From assembly GCF_039768865.1 (NCBI RefSeq), contig NZ_JBDMZQ010000060.1: a stretch of DNA of 61,829 nucleotides; one strand, given 5' to 3'. Below, piece by piece: positions 1-8,407 of the stretch; position 1 is the stretch's first letter; every line of letters starts with the position of its first letter. The position numbers and the translations under genes were made by a program. The stretch is from Wenyingzhuangia sp039768865 (GTDB lineage Bacteria > Bacteroidota > Bacteroidia > Flavobacteriales > Flavobacteriaceae). The notes beneath the pieces are model-generated. The model had not been told where the DNA came from. It did not search any database and worked only from the letters and a program-made list of their open reading frames with translations.

Positions 1-102
1 GTAGTTATTGAAAAAAATGCAGGATCTTGTTTTGGCGCTGCTATTAGAGGTGGAGATTTAATTTGTAAAGGTAGTGTTGGTGCTAGAACTGGTATCGTTC
101 TG
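1..102 (+). pseudogene. GXGXG-domain fragment (glutamate synthase / FwdC-like), truncated
   Basis: Frame 1 from the window edge reads a glycine-rich beta-helix pattern with the pieces NAGSCFGAAIRGG and VCKG-like LICKGSVGARTG. This matches the GXGXG domain found at the C-terminus of glutamate synthase large subunits and in formylmethanofuran dehydrogenase subunit C. The similarity stops abruptly after about residue 34, near base 100. The frame then runs on to a stop at 280-282, but only as the antisense of a recombinase gene. The gene is therefore cut off at its 3' side, while its 5' side lies outside the window. The family call is from memory of the motif and is moderately secure; the truncation is seen directly. 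Confidence 0.5.
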
Positions 103-323
103 AGGTCACGACCGCATCGATCAATTTGCCAAACAGAAATAGACTTGATTAATTGTCGATCAATTAGGGTTTTTAAGGATGAACCCTCGGGTCTTTCAAA
201 AATTGGAATGGCTCCTGAACATTTATCTTCAATCACCTTATCAAAGTCATCTTCTTTTACTCTTTGCCGATCCGTTTTTTGATCTACACTCGAAACTCTT
301 GTGTATAGTACTGAAATACTCAT
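99..323 (-). pseudogene. Serine recombinase (resolvase) N-terminal fragment
   Basis: Reading leftward from the ATG at 323, about 75 codons encode a resolvase/invertase N-terminus: SVLYTRVSSVDQKTDRQ carries the catalytic arginine and serine (Ser11), and WQIDRCGRDLR matches the conserved WxIDRLGRDL segment. A complete small serine recombinase has roughly 180-200 residues. Here the reading frame stays open past GRDLR, but the protein stops resembling a recombinase and becomes the antisense of the neighbouring GXGXG fragment. The helix-turn-helix half is missing, so the protein should be inactive. It marks a recombination scar and is evidence of former mobile DNA at this edge of the locus. Confidence 0.75.
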
Positions 324-666
324 AATTCTAAGGTTTACCTATCTATACCCTAAAATTATAGCAGCAACACCCCTCATGCAGCATAAAACCTATATTTTAT
401 CGCTATGATAACACTCACAAATCAAAGTGTACGCTATTATTGTGATTAATGGATTTTGCCGATTAAAATTGGTGAAGGATCATCCCGTGGGGGCCCTCCC
501 TGCCAGACTCCCTGGACAGGAATCCTCCCTTAAATACCTCTTTTTCGGTATTAGTACAGTGGCCTCAGAGTCGTGATAAAAATTTTTTCAGAAAAAAAAG
601 TCATGAGGGTGTTCTTCCCTTAAAAGTAAAAAATAAATTTTACCAATTTTTCTCAAAAAATCAGTT
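324..666. other. Gene-free remnant DNA between two broken genes
   Basis: No coding frame was recognised in these 343 bases. Around 366-376 the motif AACACCCCTCATG occurs, and an inverted copy lacking one base (CATGAGGGTGTT) lies near 603-614, about 230 bases away. A short GC-rich patch around 486-535 (GGGGGCCCTCCC and nearby) contrasts with the AT-rich surroundings. The 6-bp hairpin AATACC/GGTATT near 534-553 has no T-run, so it is not a convincing terminator. The stretch lies between a truncated recombinase and a truncated DUF2779 gene and is best read as scar DNA. Confidence 0.4.
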
Positions 667-915
667 TTACACCTGAAGTAGTTTCTCTAAAATTTTGACC
701 ATCGCGAAGGTGTCTAACTCACAATATTCTAATAGTTGTTTCCTTGTTTTTTGCACATCACCTTCAATAGTTCCATTAACCATGGAAAGAAATGTGTTTG
801 ATGCGGTACCACCTTCTTTAATATCAAGGTCGTTATATGAGAGTTCAGGAACAAGTGCGGGTAAAACGTACTTTATGGAATAACTCCCTCTCACAATCTT
901 CTTAAATAAATACAT
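667..915 (-). pseudogene. DUF2779 protein, C-terminal remnant
   Basis: The 82 codons encode GSYSIKYVLPALVPELSYNDL followed by GGTASNTF and LLEYCELDTFAMVKILEKL. I recognise this as the conserved C-terminal end of DUF2779 proteins, a nuclease-like family usually several hundred residues long. An in-frame TGA lies immediately upstream (919-921), so the N-terminal bulk is missing. The fragment ends with a normal stop and sits downstream of galE on the same strand, outside the logic of the galactan locus. It is probably a relic of the chromosome into which the locus was inserted or rearranged. Calling the family rests on motif memory; the truncation is clear. Confidence 0.6.
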
Positions 916-962
916 TTTTCACCTTTAAAACTAAAGGAACTTTATGATTTTTTGTGAGATTT

Positions 963-1991
963 TTACTTTTTTGCGTTTTGAAAATTCCATGATGAAGATG
1001 TCATATCATCCAAGTTGAATTTTGCTTGCCAGTTGAGCAATTGATTTGCCTTGGTGGAATCCGCAAAAAGTTCAGGTACATCTCCTTGTCTTCTATAGGT
1101 AAAAGAATAATTTAATTTTTGTTTTGTAGTACGCTCAAAAGATGTAATTACATCAAGTACAGAATATCCGATACCTGTTCCAATATTGAAAATTTCAAAA
1201 TTATCTTTGGCTGTCTTATTCAACAAACGTTTAAGTGCTAATACATGTGCTTCGGCTAAATCAACAACATGTATGTAATCCCTAATGTTGGTTCCGTCTT
1301 TTGTTTTATAATCTTTACCAAAAACTTTTAACTCTTCTCTAATCCCAGAAGCCGTTTGAGTAATAAAGGGCATTAAATTATTGGGAATTCCGACAGGTGA
1401 TTCACCAAGCTTTCCACTGGGATGCGCACCGATAGGATTAAAATAACGCAATGAAATGGCGCTAAACTCAGCTTGTATTCGCGTAAAATCCTCAAGTATT
1501 TCTTCTGCTATCTTCTTTGTGTTTCCATAGGGTGATGTGGGTCGTTTGGTGGGTTCTTCTTCTGTTATAGGAAGCTTATTCGGAATACCATAAACTGTTG
1601 CGGAAGATGAAAAAATGAAGTTGTTCATTTTAAATTCTTGCATGCATTCCAGAAGATTCATCAGAATGCACAGATTATTTCGATAATAAGTTATAGGTCT
1701 TTGAACACTCTCTCCCACGGCTTTGAAAGCCGCAAAGTTGATAACCCCACATGCATCACTATGCTTTTTTAAAAAATTATAGGCGTGCTCGAAGTTGCTT
1801 AAATCTATTTTTTCAAATTGTGGTTTTACGCCTTTAGATAATTCTGCAATCCTATCTAAAACAGAAGCTTCAGAATTCGAAAGATCGTCAACTATAACTA
1901 CATCAAAGCCCGCCTGGATTAGAACAAGAGAAGTATGCGAGCCAATATATCCTGTCCCTCCAGTAATAATTATTTTTTTCTTTGGATCCAT
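963..1991 (-). CDS. galE: UDP-glucose 4-epimerase
   Basis: The 342-residue protein has the length of bacterial GalE. It begins with the NAD-binding motif GGTGYIGSH (about residues 11-19), carries the catalytic Ser region (SSSATVYG) and the YxxxK pair in SPYGNTKK, and contains the RYFNPIGAHPSG segment typical of the family. It interconverts UDP-galactose and UDP-glucose in the cytoplasm, the last step of the Leloir pathway. It is the final gene of the minus-strand run, 11 bases after galK, so galT-galK-galE form one unit at the 3' end of the polysaccharide locus. The context says it channels D-galactose released from the galactan into central metabolism. The call is secure. Confidence 0.95.
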   Translation of the reverse strand: MDPKKKIIITGGTGYIGSHTSLVLIQAGFDVVIVDDLSNSEASVLDRIAELSKGVKPQFEKIDLSNFEHAYNFLKKHSDACGVINFAAFKAVGESVQRPITYYRNNLCILMNLLECMQEFKMNNFIFSSSATVYGIPNKLPITEEEPTKRPTSPYGNTKKIAEEILEDFTRIQAEFSAISLRYFNPIGAHPSGKLGESPVGIPNNLMPFITQTASGIREELKVFGKDYKTKDGTNIRDYIHVVDLAEAHVLALKRLLNKTAKDNFEIFNIGTGIGYSVLDVITSFERTTKQKLNYSFTYRRQGDVPELFADSTKANQLLNWQAKFNLDDMTSSSWNFQNAKK

Positions 1992-2002
1992 TGTGCTTTT
2001 CT

Positions 2003-3160
2003 TTAAAGATTTGAGTTGGCTTGTATTTGCCTTGTTCCATTAGAAGGCATGGCAATAAATGCCGTTAAAGGTTTTTGAAACGCATTTAAGTAGGCTTTAG
2101 CAGCTTTAGAAATAAATTCTTCTACGCCATCCTCGTGAATGAGACTTAGTGTACAGCCTCCAAAACCACCTCCCATCATTCGGGAGCCTAAAACTGAGTC
2201 ATTTTTTTTTGAAAAATCAACAAGAAAATCCAATTCAGGACAACTCACCTCATAAAGCGATGATAAACCTTCATGTGTTTCGTACATGTAGATGCCTAAT
2301 TTATCTAAAGCATTACTTTTCAATGCTTCAACTGTCTTTAACACGCGTATAATCTCTTGAACCACAAAAAAACAACGTTTGTAAATCACTTCTGGGAAAT
2401 GAGGTTTCAGTTCCATCAAAACTTCTGGTGTAACTTCTCTAAATGAACGAGTGCTTGGATAGAACTTTTTAATGTAGTGCATTCCTTCCTCACACTGTTG
2501 TCTTCTTTTATTATACTCTCCTGAAGCCAATTGATGGGTAACATTGGTATTCAACAAAAGTAGCTTATAGGGTTTTAATGTAATTGGGATATATTCAAAA
2601 GATAATGATAGGCAATCAAGGAATATTAGGTTATTTTCCTTGCTCATAACTGAGGCAAATTGATCCATTATTCCACATTTAGTCCCCACATAATTATGTT
2701 CAGCTCTTTGTGATAACTTCACTATATCAATTCTATCCAAATGCAAATCAAACAACTTGTTCAAGCCATAGGCTAACCCACATTCTAAAGCCGCTGAAGA
2801 TGAAACACCCGATCCAATGGGAATATCACTCACAACTTCGCAATCAAACCCCCGCAATTCTGAAGTCATCTTTTTAATTTCATGAACTACGCCTAGAATA
2901 TAATTTTCCCATTGTTTTTGACTTGGCTTGACTTTGTCCAATTCGAAAATCAATTGAGTGTCAAAGTTTTTACTGTAAACACGACAGGCTCTATCACTCC
3001 CATTTTTCTTTAATTTAAATTGAGTTTTCATATCAATAGCAGTTGGCAGTACATACCCATCATTATAATCGATGTGTTCTCCCAAAAGATTAATTCTACC
3101 AGGTGATTCAATTATAAGTTCCCAATCATTTTTCTCAAAAACTTTTGCTGAATTTATCAT
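2003..3160 (-). CDS. galK: Galactokinase
   Basis: This 385-residue GHMP kinase phosphorylates D-galactose to galactose 1-phosphate with ATP. The galactokinase signature GRINLLGEHIDYNDGYVLP lies near residues 21-39, the ATP-binding motif PIGSGVSSSAALE follows, CGIMDQFAS carries the catalytic aspartate, and MGGGFGGCTLSL is the third GHMP motif. No signal peptide is visible, so it is cytoplasmic. Its start overlaps the galT stop by 4 bases (ATGA), which suggests translational coupling. galE follows 11 bases later. Together they form a complete Leloir set at the distal end of the sulfated-galactan locus, where beta-galactosidase-type enzymes should release free galactose. Confidence 0.95.
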   Translation of the reverse strand: MINSAKVFEKNDWELIIESPGRINLLGEHIDYNDGYVLPTAIDMKTQFKLKKNGSDRACRVYSKNFDTQLIFELDKVKPSQKQWENYILGVVHEIKKMTSELRGFDCEVVSDIPIGSGVSSSAALECGLAYGLNKLFDLHLDRIDIVKLSQRAEHNYVGTKCGIMDQFASVMSKENNLIFLDCLSLSFEYIPITLKPYKLLLLNTNVTHQLASGEYNKRRQQCEEGMHYIKKFYPSTRSFREVTPEVLMELKPHFPEVIYKRCFFVVQEIIRVLKTVEALKSNALDKLGIYMYETHEGLSSLYEVSCPELDFLVDFSKKNDSVLGSRMMGGGFGGCTLSLIHEDGVEEFISKAAKAYLNAFQKPLTAFIAMPSNGTRQIQANSNL

Positions 3161-4173
3161 AAAGACTTTAGTTTTTCTGCTGCTATTTCAGCGGTTATAT
3201 CGCGTTGAGGCATGGCAAACATTTCATAACCTACCATGAATTTCTTTACAGTCGCAGAACGCAATAAAGGAGGATAGAAACTCATGTGCCAGTGCCAATC
3301 ATCATATATTGATCCATCTGTAGGAGCTTGGTGAATACCTGCTGAATATGGAAATGACACATTAAATAGAGAATCGTATTTCTGGGTAAGGGTTTTTAGC
3401 TGTTCGGCAAAATCACTTTTTTCTTTTTTATTGAGTGCAGTGATGGTCGGCATAGCTCTTTTAGGGGCAATCATGGTCTCATAGGGCCACATGGCCCAAA
3501 AAGGTACAAGGGTGACAAAACTATCATTTTGGCTAACAATGCGAACCTCTTTTTCTAGTTCTTGTTTAATATAATTTTGAAGCAAGGAAACGCCCTTTGT
3601 TTCAAAGTAAGCTTTTTGGTGAACTGTCTTTTTTACAATCTCAGTTGGAATAGAGGTCTGCGCCCAAATTTGTCCATGGGGGTGCGGATTACTGCATCCC
3701 ATAACTGCACCTTTATTCTCGAAAATTTGCACGTATTTTATCTCCTTCTTACTCCCGAGCTCCTCAAATTCTCTTTGCCAAGTTTCGACTACTTGAACCA
3801 AATCTTTCTTCTCCATATCTGGTATTGTAAGAGAATGATCAGGTGAAAAACAAACAACTTTACATATTCCTTTTTCGCCTTCGGCACGAAGAAGCCCATC
3901 TTTATAATCAAAGAGAGGAGTATTTTCTAAAAGTGCCCCAAAATCATTTTTGAATACAAAGGTACTTTTATAGGCTTCATTTTGAATACCATTTGCTCTC
4001 GTATTTGAGGGACAGAGGTAACATTCTGGATCATAAGTCACCTTTTTATTTGTTTCTGTTTGCTCTTCACTTCCCTGCCATGGTCTTTGTGTTCTGTGGG
4101 GGGAGACTAATACCCACTCTCCTGTGAGGATATTTAACCTTTTATGTGGATGATCGTTTAAATTTGTATTCAT
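3157..4173 (-). CDS. galT: Galactose-1-phosphate uridylyltransferase
   Basis: The 338-residue HIT-superfamily enzyme transfers UMP between UDP-glucose and galactose 1-phosphate. The active-site motif GCSNPHPHGQIWAQ has the nucleophilic histidine at residue 166. CYLC near residues 51-54 matches the zinc-binding cysteines of the classical enzyme. The length is normal and there is no signal peptide. It lies 42 bases downstream of a sulfatase and overlaps galK by 4 bases, so the Leloir genes probably share the transcript of the upstream galactanase/sulfatase genes. Family and function are secure; the physiological source of galactose (algal galactan) is inferred from context. Confidence 0.95.
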   Translation of the reverse strand: MNTNLNDHPHKRLNILTGEWVLVSPHRTQRPWQGSEEQTETNKKVTYDPECYLCPSNTRANGIQNEAYKSTFVFKNDFGALLENTPLFDYKDGLLRAEGEKGICKVVCFSPDHSLTIPDMEKKDLVQVVETWQREFEELGSKKEIKYVQIFENKGAVMGCSNPHPHGQIWAQTSIPTEIVKKTVHQKAYFETKGVSLLQNYIKQELEKEVRIVSQNDSFVTLVPFWAMWPYETMIAPKRAMPTITALNKKEKSDFAEQLKTLTQKYDSLFNVSFPYSAGIHQAPTDGSIYDDWHWHMSFYPPLLRSATVKKFMVGYEMFAMPQRDITAEIAAEKLKSL

Positions 4174-4215
4174 TTTTACTACTTGTGTCTAAATAAAGAT
4201 TTAAAAATTAGAGCA

Positions 4216-5685
4216 TTATTTTTCGGCATCAAATATGGTTTTAAAAGTGTCCATTTCGTGGGTTTCCCATAAATATTTTAAACTATCAGGATCAAACCAT
4301 TTCGGTTCAATATGTGATTTAGTCCAATTTTTAACATCCAAAATCATCTCCTCCATCTGGTCTGGGTATTGATTGCTTAAGTCATTTTGCTCACTAATAT
4401 CATTTTTAATATTGAATAGCTTCCAATTGTTTTGATTTGTTTTTAATATTTTCCAGTCTCCCTTCCTTGCCCCCACATCACTATAGCCTTCACGATGACG
4501 TAAGGCATAGATTATCTCATTTTTATGCGGTTCATTTCCTTCACTTAAATCATCCCAAATATCTTTTCCATGAAGAATTTTGGCTTTTGGAATTTCTGCT
4601 TTTGCTAAACGAGCAAAAGTTGGATACAAATCGATTGCAGAAATAGGGTGCTCAAAGGTTTTGCCACCTTCAATACCCTTTGGCCAATGAAAAAACATTG
4701 GAACCCGATAGCCCCCTTCTTGAGTACTTCCTTTCCCTTTTTGCAATGGGAAGTTTGTAGCTCCTAATGATAATTTTCCTCCATTATCGCTTAAAAAAAT
4801 GATAAGCGTATTGTCCAATTGATCATTACGTTCAAGTGCATCAACAAGTTTTCCCACACCACGATCAACGGCATAGACCATAGCAGCATAAGTCTTTCTT
4901 TTTTTATCTTTAATAAAGTCAAATATTGCTAAATCTTCAGCTTTAGCTTCTAAAGGAGAATGTGGAGCATTGTAGGCCAAATAAAGAAAAAAAGGATTCT
5001 CTTTCTTTGAAGCCTCATCTACGAAACGCGATGCCTCACGAGACAAAGCATCAGTAATGTACTCTGTTTCTCTCACTTCTTTATAATTATGCTCTAACGG
5101 CTTTAAGTAGTCGTTAATGATCTTATTCCCTGCTGCTTTTTGCTTTTCGTATATGGGTTGGTATTGGCTAGGAAAATAACGATGTCCACCGCCTAAGAAA
5201 CCGTAAAAATCATCAAAACCTCTTTTAAGCGGATGGTATTCTGGTACAGCTCCTAAATGCCATTTTCCTATAATCCCAGTGTAATATCCTGAATTTTGTA
5301 AAACTTTGCTAATGAAGGTTTCTTCCAGCGGTATGCCTGTATTTAATAATTCGCCACTGTTTTGAGGCAAATTAAATTGTGAACCAAAGGTATGCGGATA
5401 CCTTCCCGTCATAAGACCTGCTCTACTAGGACCACAAAAGGGATGAGCAACATAAGCAGCAGAAAACATCACCCCGTTATTGGCCAAATGATCCAATTCT
5501 GGAGTGATAATATCTTTTGCTCCATTAAATCCAACATCAGAATAGCCCAAATCATCACAGAGAACAACAATAATATTGGGTCTATCATTACTAGATTTAG
5601 ATGGTAAATATGAAAGATCACCACAACTTGTAAATCCTAAAAAAATTATGAAATAAATTGATTCTAAATGTAACTTTCTTTTCAT
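4216..5685 (-). CDS. Sulfatase, family S1 (formylglycine type), lipoprotein
   Basis: The protein has the alkaline-phosphatase-superfamily sulfatase fold: PNIIVVLCDDLGYSD binds the calcium, and HPFCGPSRAG gives the CxPSR motif, whose cysteine (residue 84) is oxidised to formylglycine. SDNGG and GKWHLG are further active-site segments. The N-terminus carries a lipobox ending in Cys21 (GFTSC), so it should be an exported lipoprotein. I chose the ATG at 5685 because an upstream ATG at 5706 would overlap the preceding GH16 gene by 19 bases and place extra residues before the signal peptide. It most resembles arylsulfatase A-like S1 enzymes. It would remove ester sulfate from galactan oligosaccharides, but position specificity cannot be read from the sequence. 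Confidence 0.88.
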   Translation of the reverse strand: MKRKLHLESIYFIIFLGFTSCGDLSYLPSKSSNDRPNIIVVLCDDLGYSDVGFNGAKDIITPELDHLANNGVMFSAAYVAHPFCGPSRAGLMTGRYPHTFGSQFNLPQNSGELLNTGIPLEETFISKVLQNSGYYTGIIGKWHLGAVPEYHPLKRGFDDFYGFLGGGHRYFPSQYQPIYEKQKAAGNKIINDYLKPLEHNYKEVRETEYITDALSREASRFVDEASKKENPFFLYLAYNAPHSPLEAKAEDLAIFDFIKDKKRKTYAAMVYAVDRGVGKLVDALERNDQLDNTLIIFLSDNGGKLSLGATNFPLQKGKGSTQEGGYRVPMFFHWPKGIEGGKTFEHPISAIDLYPTFARLAKAEIPKAKILHGKDIWDDLSEGNEPHKNEIIYALRHREGYSDVGARKGDWKILKTNQNNWKLFNIKNDISEQNDLSNQYPDQMEEMILDVKNWTKSHIEPKWFDPDSLKYLWETHEMDTFKTIFDAEK

Positions 5686-5687
5686 AC

Positions 5688-6665
5688 TTAATTTGATTTT
5701 TGCCAAACTCTAAGATATTCAATTTCAAAATCTATGGATCCATCACCTCCAACTTCTTCTCGATTGTTTGGAACGCCATGCCATGGAAAAGTTTCTTGAT
5801 CAAACCACAATTTTAATGGCTTTGTTACAACATAATTGGCTTTTGAGCCATTTCCACCATTATTTTCGGTTATGTCATCATGTGCATTGATTTCAGAAAC
5901 AGGAACATCTCTAAGCAGTTCACCATCTATAAATATCCTCATACCTCTAGCACTCCATTCAAAACCATAAACATGAAAAGCATCTGCCACTCGGAAACCC
6001 AAATCATGATGTTCAGTATATGTTGTTCTTCCTTGACCTACAGATGTCCAGTCATGAATGGACCACCACAACTCTCTTTCTTTGCCGCGCTCTTCTTTTT
6101 GTATTTGCTTATGATCGCCAAACATTTCAAAAAAATCAAGTTCAGTGTTGTTGCCCGTCGCCCAAAATGAACTGGTTATTTCTGCATCAGCAGCTTTTAC
6201 TTTTACTTCAAGGTATCCGTAAAGAAAAGATTCTTTGGTAATTACAGCCGCTGTTGTAATATTTTCATAAGGATCTCCATTCGCATCAATGGTTGGATTA
6301 AAATTATAATCGGGCTCCCACCGCGTTTCTAATTTTAACCTCCCATCTTCCAAACGTACATTTTCTGTTGAAAATTGTGAGGGAGCTCTTCCTTTAAAGT
6401 TTGACTGAAAAACTCCATTTTTTCCTTGAATCAACCATTTTTCCTCATCTAAAGCATCCCCTTCGAATTCATCACTTACAGCGGCTAGATACGTCCAATT
6501 TCCCTCATTATTTATATCCGATAATGGATTAAAAGGGTTGCCTTCGTTGATTGAATTACTCCCTGCTTTTGAGCATGAATAAACTAAAATCGATTGTAAA
6601 ATAACAATAATGATAAAATTTAATTTATTCCTTAATTTTATTTTTTGGCTAAATTCCCTCTCCAT
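5688..6665 (-). CDS. GH16 endo-galactanase (agarase/porphyranase/furcellaranase type), lipoprotein
   Basis: This 325-residue protein is a GH16 beta-sandwich hydrolase. The catalytic ExDxxE motif is TELDFFEMFG (Glu175, Asp177, Glu180), and GRAPSQFSTENVRLEDG, YGYLEVK and LRVWQ are typical of GH16 enzymes acting on red-algal galactans. A lipobox (VYSC31) indicates a lipoprotein, probably on the outer membrane, cutting internal beta-1,4 linkages of the polymer. The start overlaps the end of the upstream sulfatase gene by 28 bases; no later ATG precedes the signal peptide. It is closely similar to the GH16 at 13141-14082. The subfamily, and therefore agar versus carrageenan specificity, is not decided by eye. 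Confidence 0.85.
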   Translation of the reverse strand: MEREFSQKIKLRNKLNFIIIVILQSILVYSCSKAGSNSINEGNPFNPLSDINNEGNWTYLAAVSDEFEGDALDEEKWLIQGKNGVFQSNFKGRAPSQFSTENVRLEDGRLKLETRWEPDYNFNPTIDANGDPYENITTAAVITKESFLYGYLEVKVKAADAEITSSFWATGNNTELDFFEMFGDHKQIQKEERGKERELWWSIHDWTSVGQGRTTYTEHHDLGFRVADAFHVYGFEWSARGMRIFIDGELLRDVPVSEINAHDDITENNGGNGSKANYVVTKPLKLWFDQETFPWHGVPNNREEVGGDGSIDFEIEYLRVWQKSN

Positions 6666-8293
6666 CCTTTGTTAAATTGAATCATTAATTTATTGACTAA
6701 ATCAGGGCGTTCATCAGCAATATTTTTTGTTTCCTTGGGGTCAGTAACATGATCATATAACTCGATATATATTGGATCTCTTTTAGGGTTTTTATAATCC
6801 TTCCAAACAATGAAACGATATCTTTTGGTCCGCATAGCGTAGCCCATAAGGTCATTTTCAAAAAGTTTACGATCCCATTTTTCGCCCTGCTGTTCCTGAA
6901 TTTTTGCTTCAACTTGTTCAATTAATGGGCCAAAATAGGTTTCTCTCATGCCTTGAGATAACGGATTTGCTGCCCATTCTCGAAGTGCTGGAGTAGGAAA
7001 CTGGCTAAAAACAGCAGATTTCCATTCTTTGTCGGGCTGAGATAATAAGGGAGCAAAGCTCTGACCTTCAAGATGACTAGGCTGTTCTAGACCTGCTAAT
7101 TCTACCAATGTAGGATACATGTCAACCAACTCAACTAAAGCTTCGGTTTTTACTCCTCTTACTTGTATCGGCATCTCAGGGGTCCATACAATCAATGGAA
7201 CACGTGTGCCAATCTCATAGTTAGTGGCTTTACCCCATATACCCATTTCACCCAAATGAAATCCATGATCACTCCAAACCATGATAATGGTGTTTTCTCT
7301 TAAACCCGACTCCTCCAAAGCCACTATCATTTTACCTATTTGAGCATCTATATAGGATACACAAGCCAAATAAGCATGTATTAAAACTTTAGCTTGCTCC
7401 TCTTTAATTGGTCCTATTTTGGGAATACCATACCTAGCACGTAACTCAAACGAAGGATGTAAGCCCATAACAGCTCCCTTTTTGGGTGCTGTGGAATTAC
7501 TGGCTAACTCTATAGACTCTGGATTATACATCTCCCAATATTTTTTTGGAGCCAACCACTCTAGGTGGGGTTTTTTCATTCCCAATCCTAAAAAAAAAGG
7601 TTTATCAGGGTTTTCTTCAATCATGTCTTTCATCGTGGCAATGGCCAACTCTGCATTATACCCGTCCTCATAAAACACATCTTCAACATCGGCATTTTCA
7701 TAAGCAGGACCCTTACCTAATCCATTTCTTGGCGCATTTGGGCCATATTTTTCAATCACCTCTTTTCTGTATTTTTTAAACATTTCCTGGCTTTCCTTTT
7801 TTGCATAGCCTCCTGGAGTGTTACTTTTTGAAATGTTCATTTTAGCAATGGCTGGCTTTCTACTCCATGAAGAGTCTAGATCGGCAAAGGCAGGTTTATG
7901 ATAGATTTTCCCTGTGTGTACCGTTTCGTATCCATTTTGTCTAAAAAATTGTGGAAGGGTTACGATATCTGGATTTGCATCTCTGAAATAGGTGAAATTC
8001 TCAATTACATTTATTGTTTCTGGTCGGGCACCTGTCATTAAACTCGCTCTTGAAGGACTACAGATTGGTTCTTGACAATAAGCCTTATTAAATTGCAAAC
8101 CCTCACTTGCAAGCTTATCTAGATTAGGGGTTATGGCAATTTCAGATCCATAGGTTCCTAGTTCTGGACGAAGATCATCTATTGCAATAAATAGAATATT
8201 TGGTTTTTTCTTAGAAATTACTTTTTCTTTTGCTCTGGGGCTGCAACCACAGACAAAAACCAAAATTAAATTGATCAGTATTAACCTCATCAT
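6638..8293 (-). CDS. Sulfatase, family S1, iduronate-2-sulfatase-like, lipoprotein
   Basis: The 551-residue protein contains PNILFIAIDDLRPELGTYG, the formylglycine motif EPICSPSRAS (Cys78) and SDHGFHLGEMGIWGK, a pattern typical of the iduronate-2-sulfatase-like group (S1_7 in SulfAtlas terms). A lipobox ends at Cys17. It has the same length as, and close similarity to, the sulfatase at 11463-13118, so the two are paralogs. It precedes a GH16 gene and overlaps it by 28 bases, which points to coupled expression of an endo-hydrolase and its sulfatase. The likely role is desulfation of galactan oligosaccharides at the cell surface or in the periplasm. The exact sulfate position is unknown. Confidence 0.88.
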   Translation of the reverse strand: MMRLILINLILVFVCGCSPRAKEKVISKKKPNILFIAIDDLRPELGTYGSEIAITPNLDKLASEGLQFNKAYCQEPICSPSRASLMTGARPETINVIENFTYFRDANPDIVTLPQFFRQNGYETVHTGKIYHKPAFADLDSSWSRKPAIAKMNISKSNTPGGYAKKESQEMFKKYRKEVIEKYGPNAPRNGLGKGPAYENADVEDVFYEDGYNAELAIATMKDMIEENPDKPFFLGLGMKKPHLEWLAPKKYWEMYNPESIELASNSTAPKKGAVMGLHPSFELRARYGIPKIGPIKEEQAKVLIHAYLACVSYIDAQIGKMIVALEESGLRENTIIMVWSDHGFHLGEMGIWGKATNYEIGTRVPLIVWTPEMPIQVRGVKTEALVELVDMYPTLVELAGLEQPSHLEGQSFAPLLSQPDKEWKSAVFSQFPTPALREWAANPLSQGMRETYFGPLIEQVEAKIQEQQGEKWDRKLFENDLMGYAMRTKRYRFIVWKDYKNPKRDPIYIELYDHVTDPKETKNIADERPDLVNKLMIQFNKGWRGNLAKK

Positions 8294-8407
8294 AAAACGT
8301 ATTTAAATATTTTTACAAATTAATTAGAAAGGCAAAAATCAGATTCATTAAAAGTGTCTATCATTAGTATTAAATTACCTTTTCAAAGAAGTTACGCTCC
8401 CTTAGAA
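8294..8407 (-). other. 114-base gap inside the minus-strand run
   Basis: This gap separates the FMN-binding-like gene from the downstream sulfatase. It is AT-rich, and I see neither a good hairpin with T-run nor a clear TAnnTTTG promoter box on the minus strand. It could hold a weak internal promoter for the final sulfatase-GH16-sulfatase-gal block, but nothing in the sequence proves it. Confidence 0.3.
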
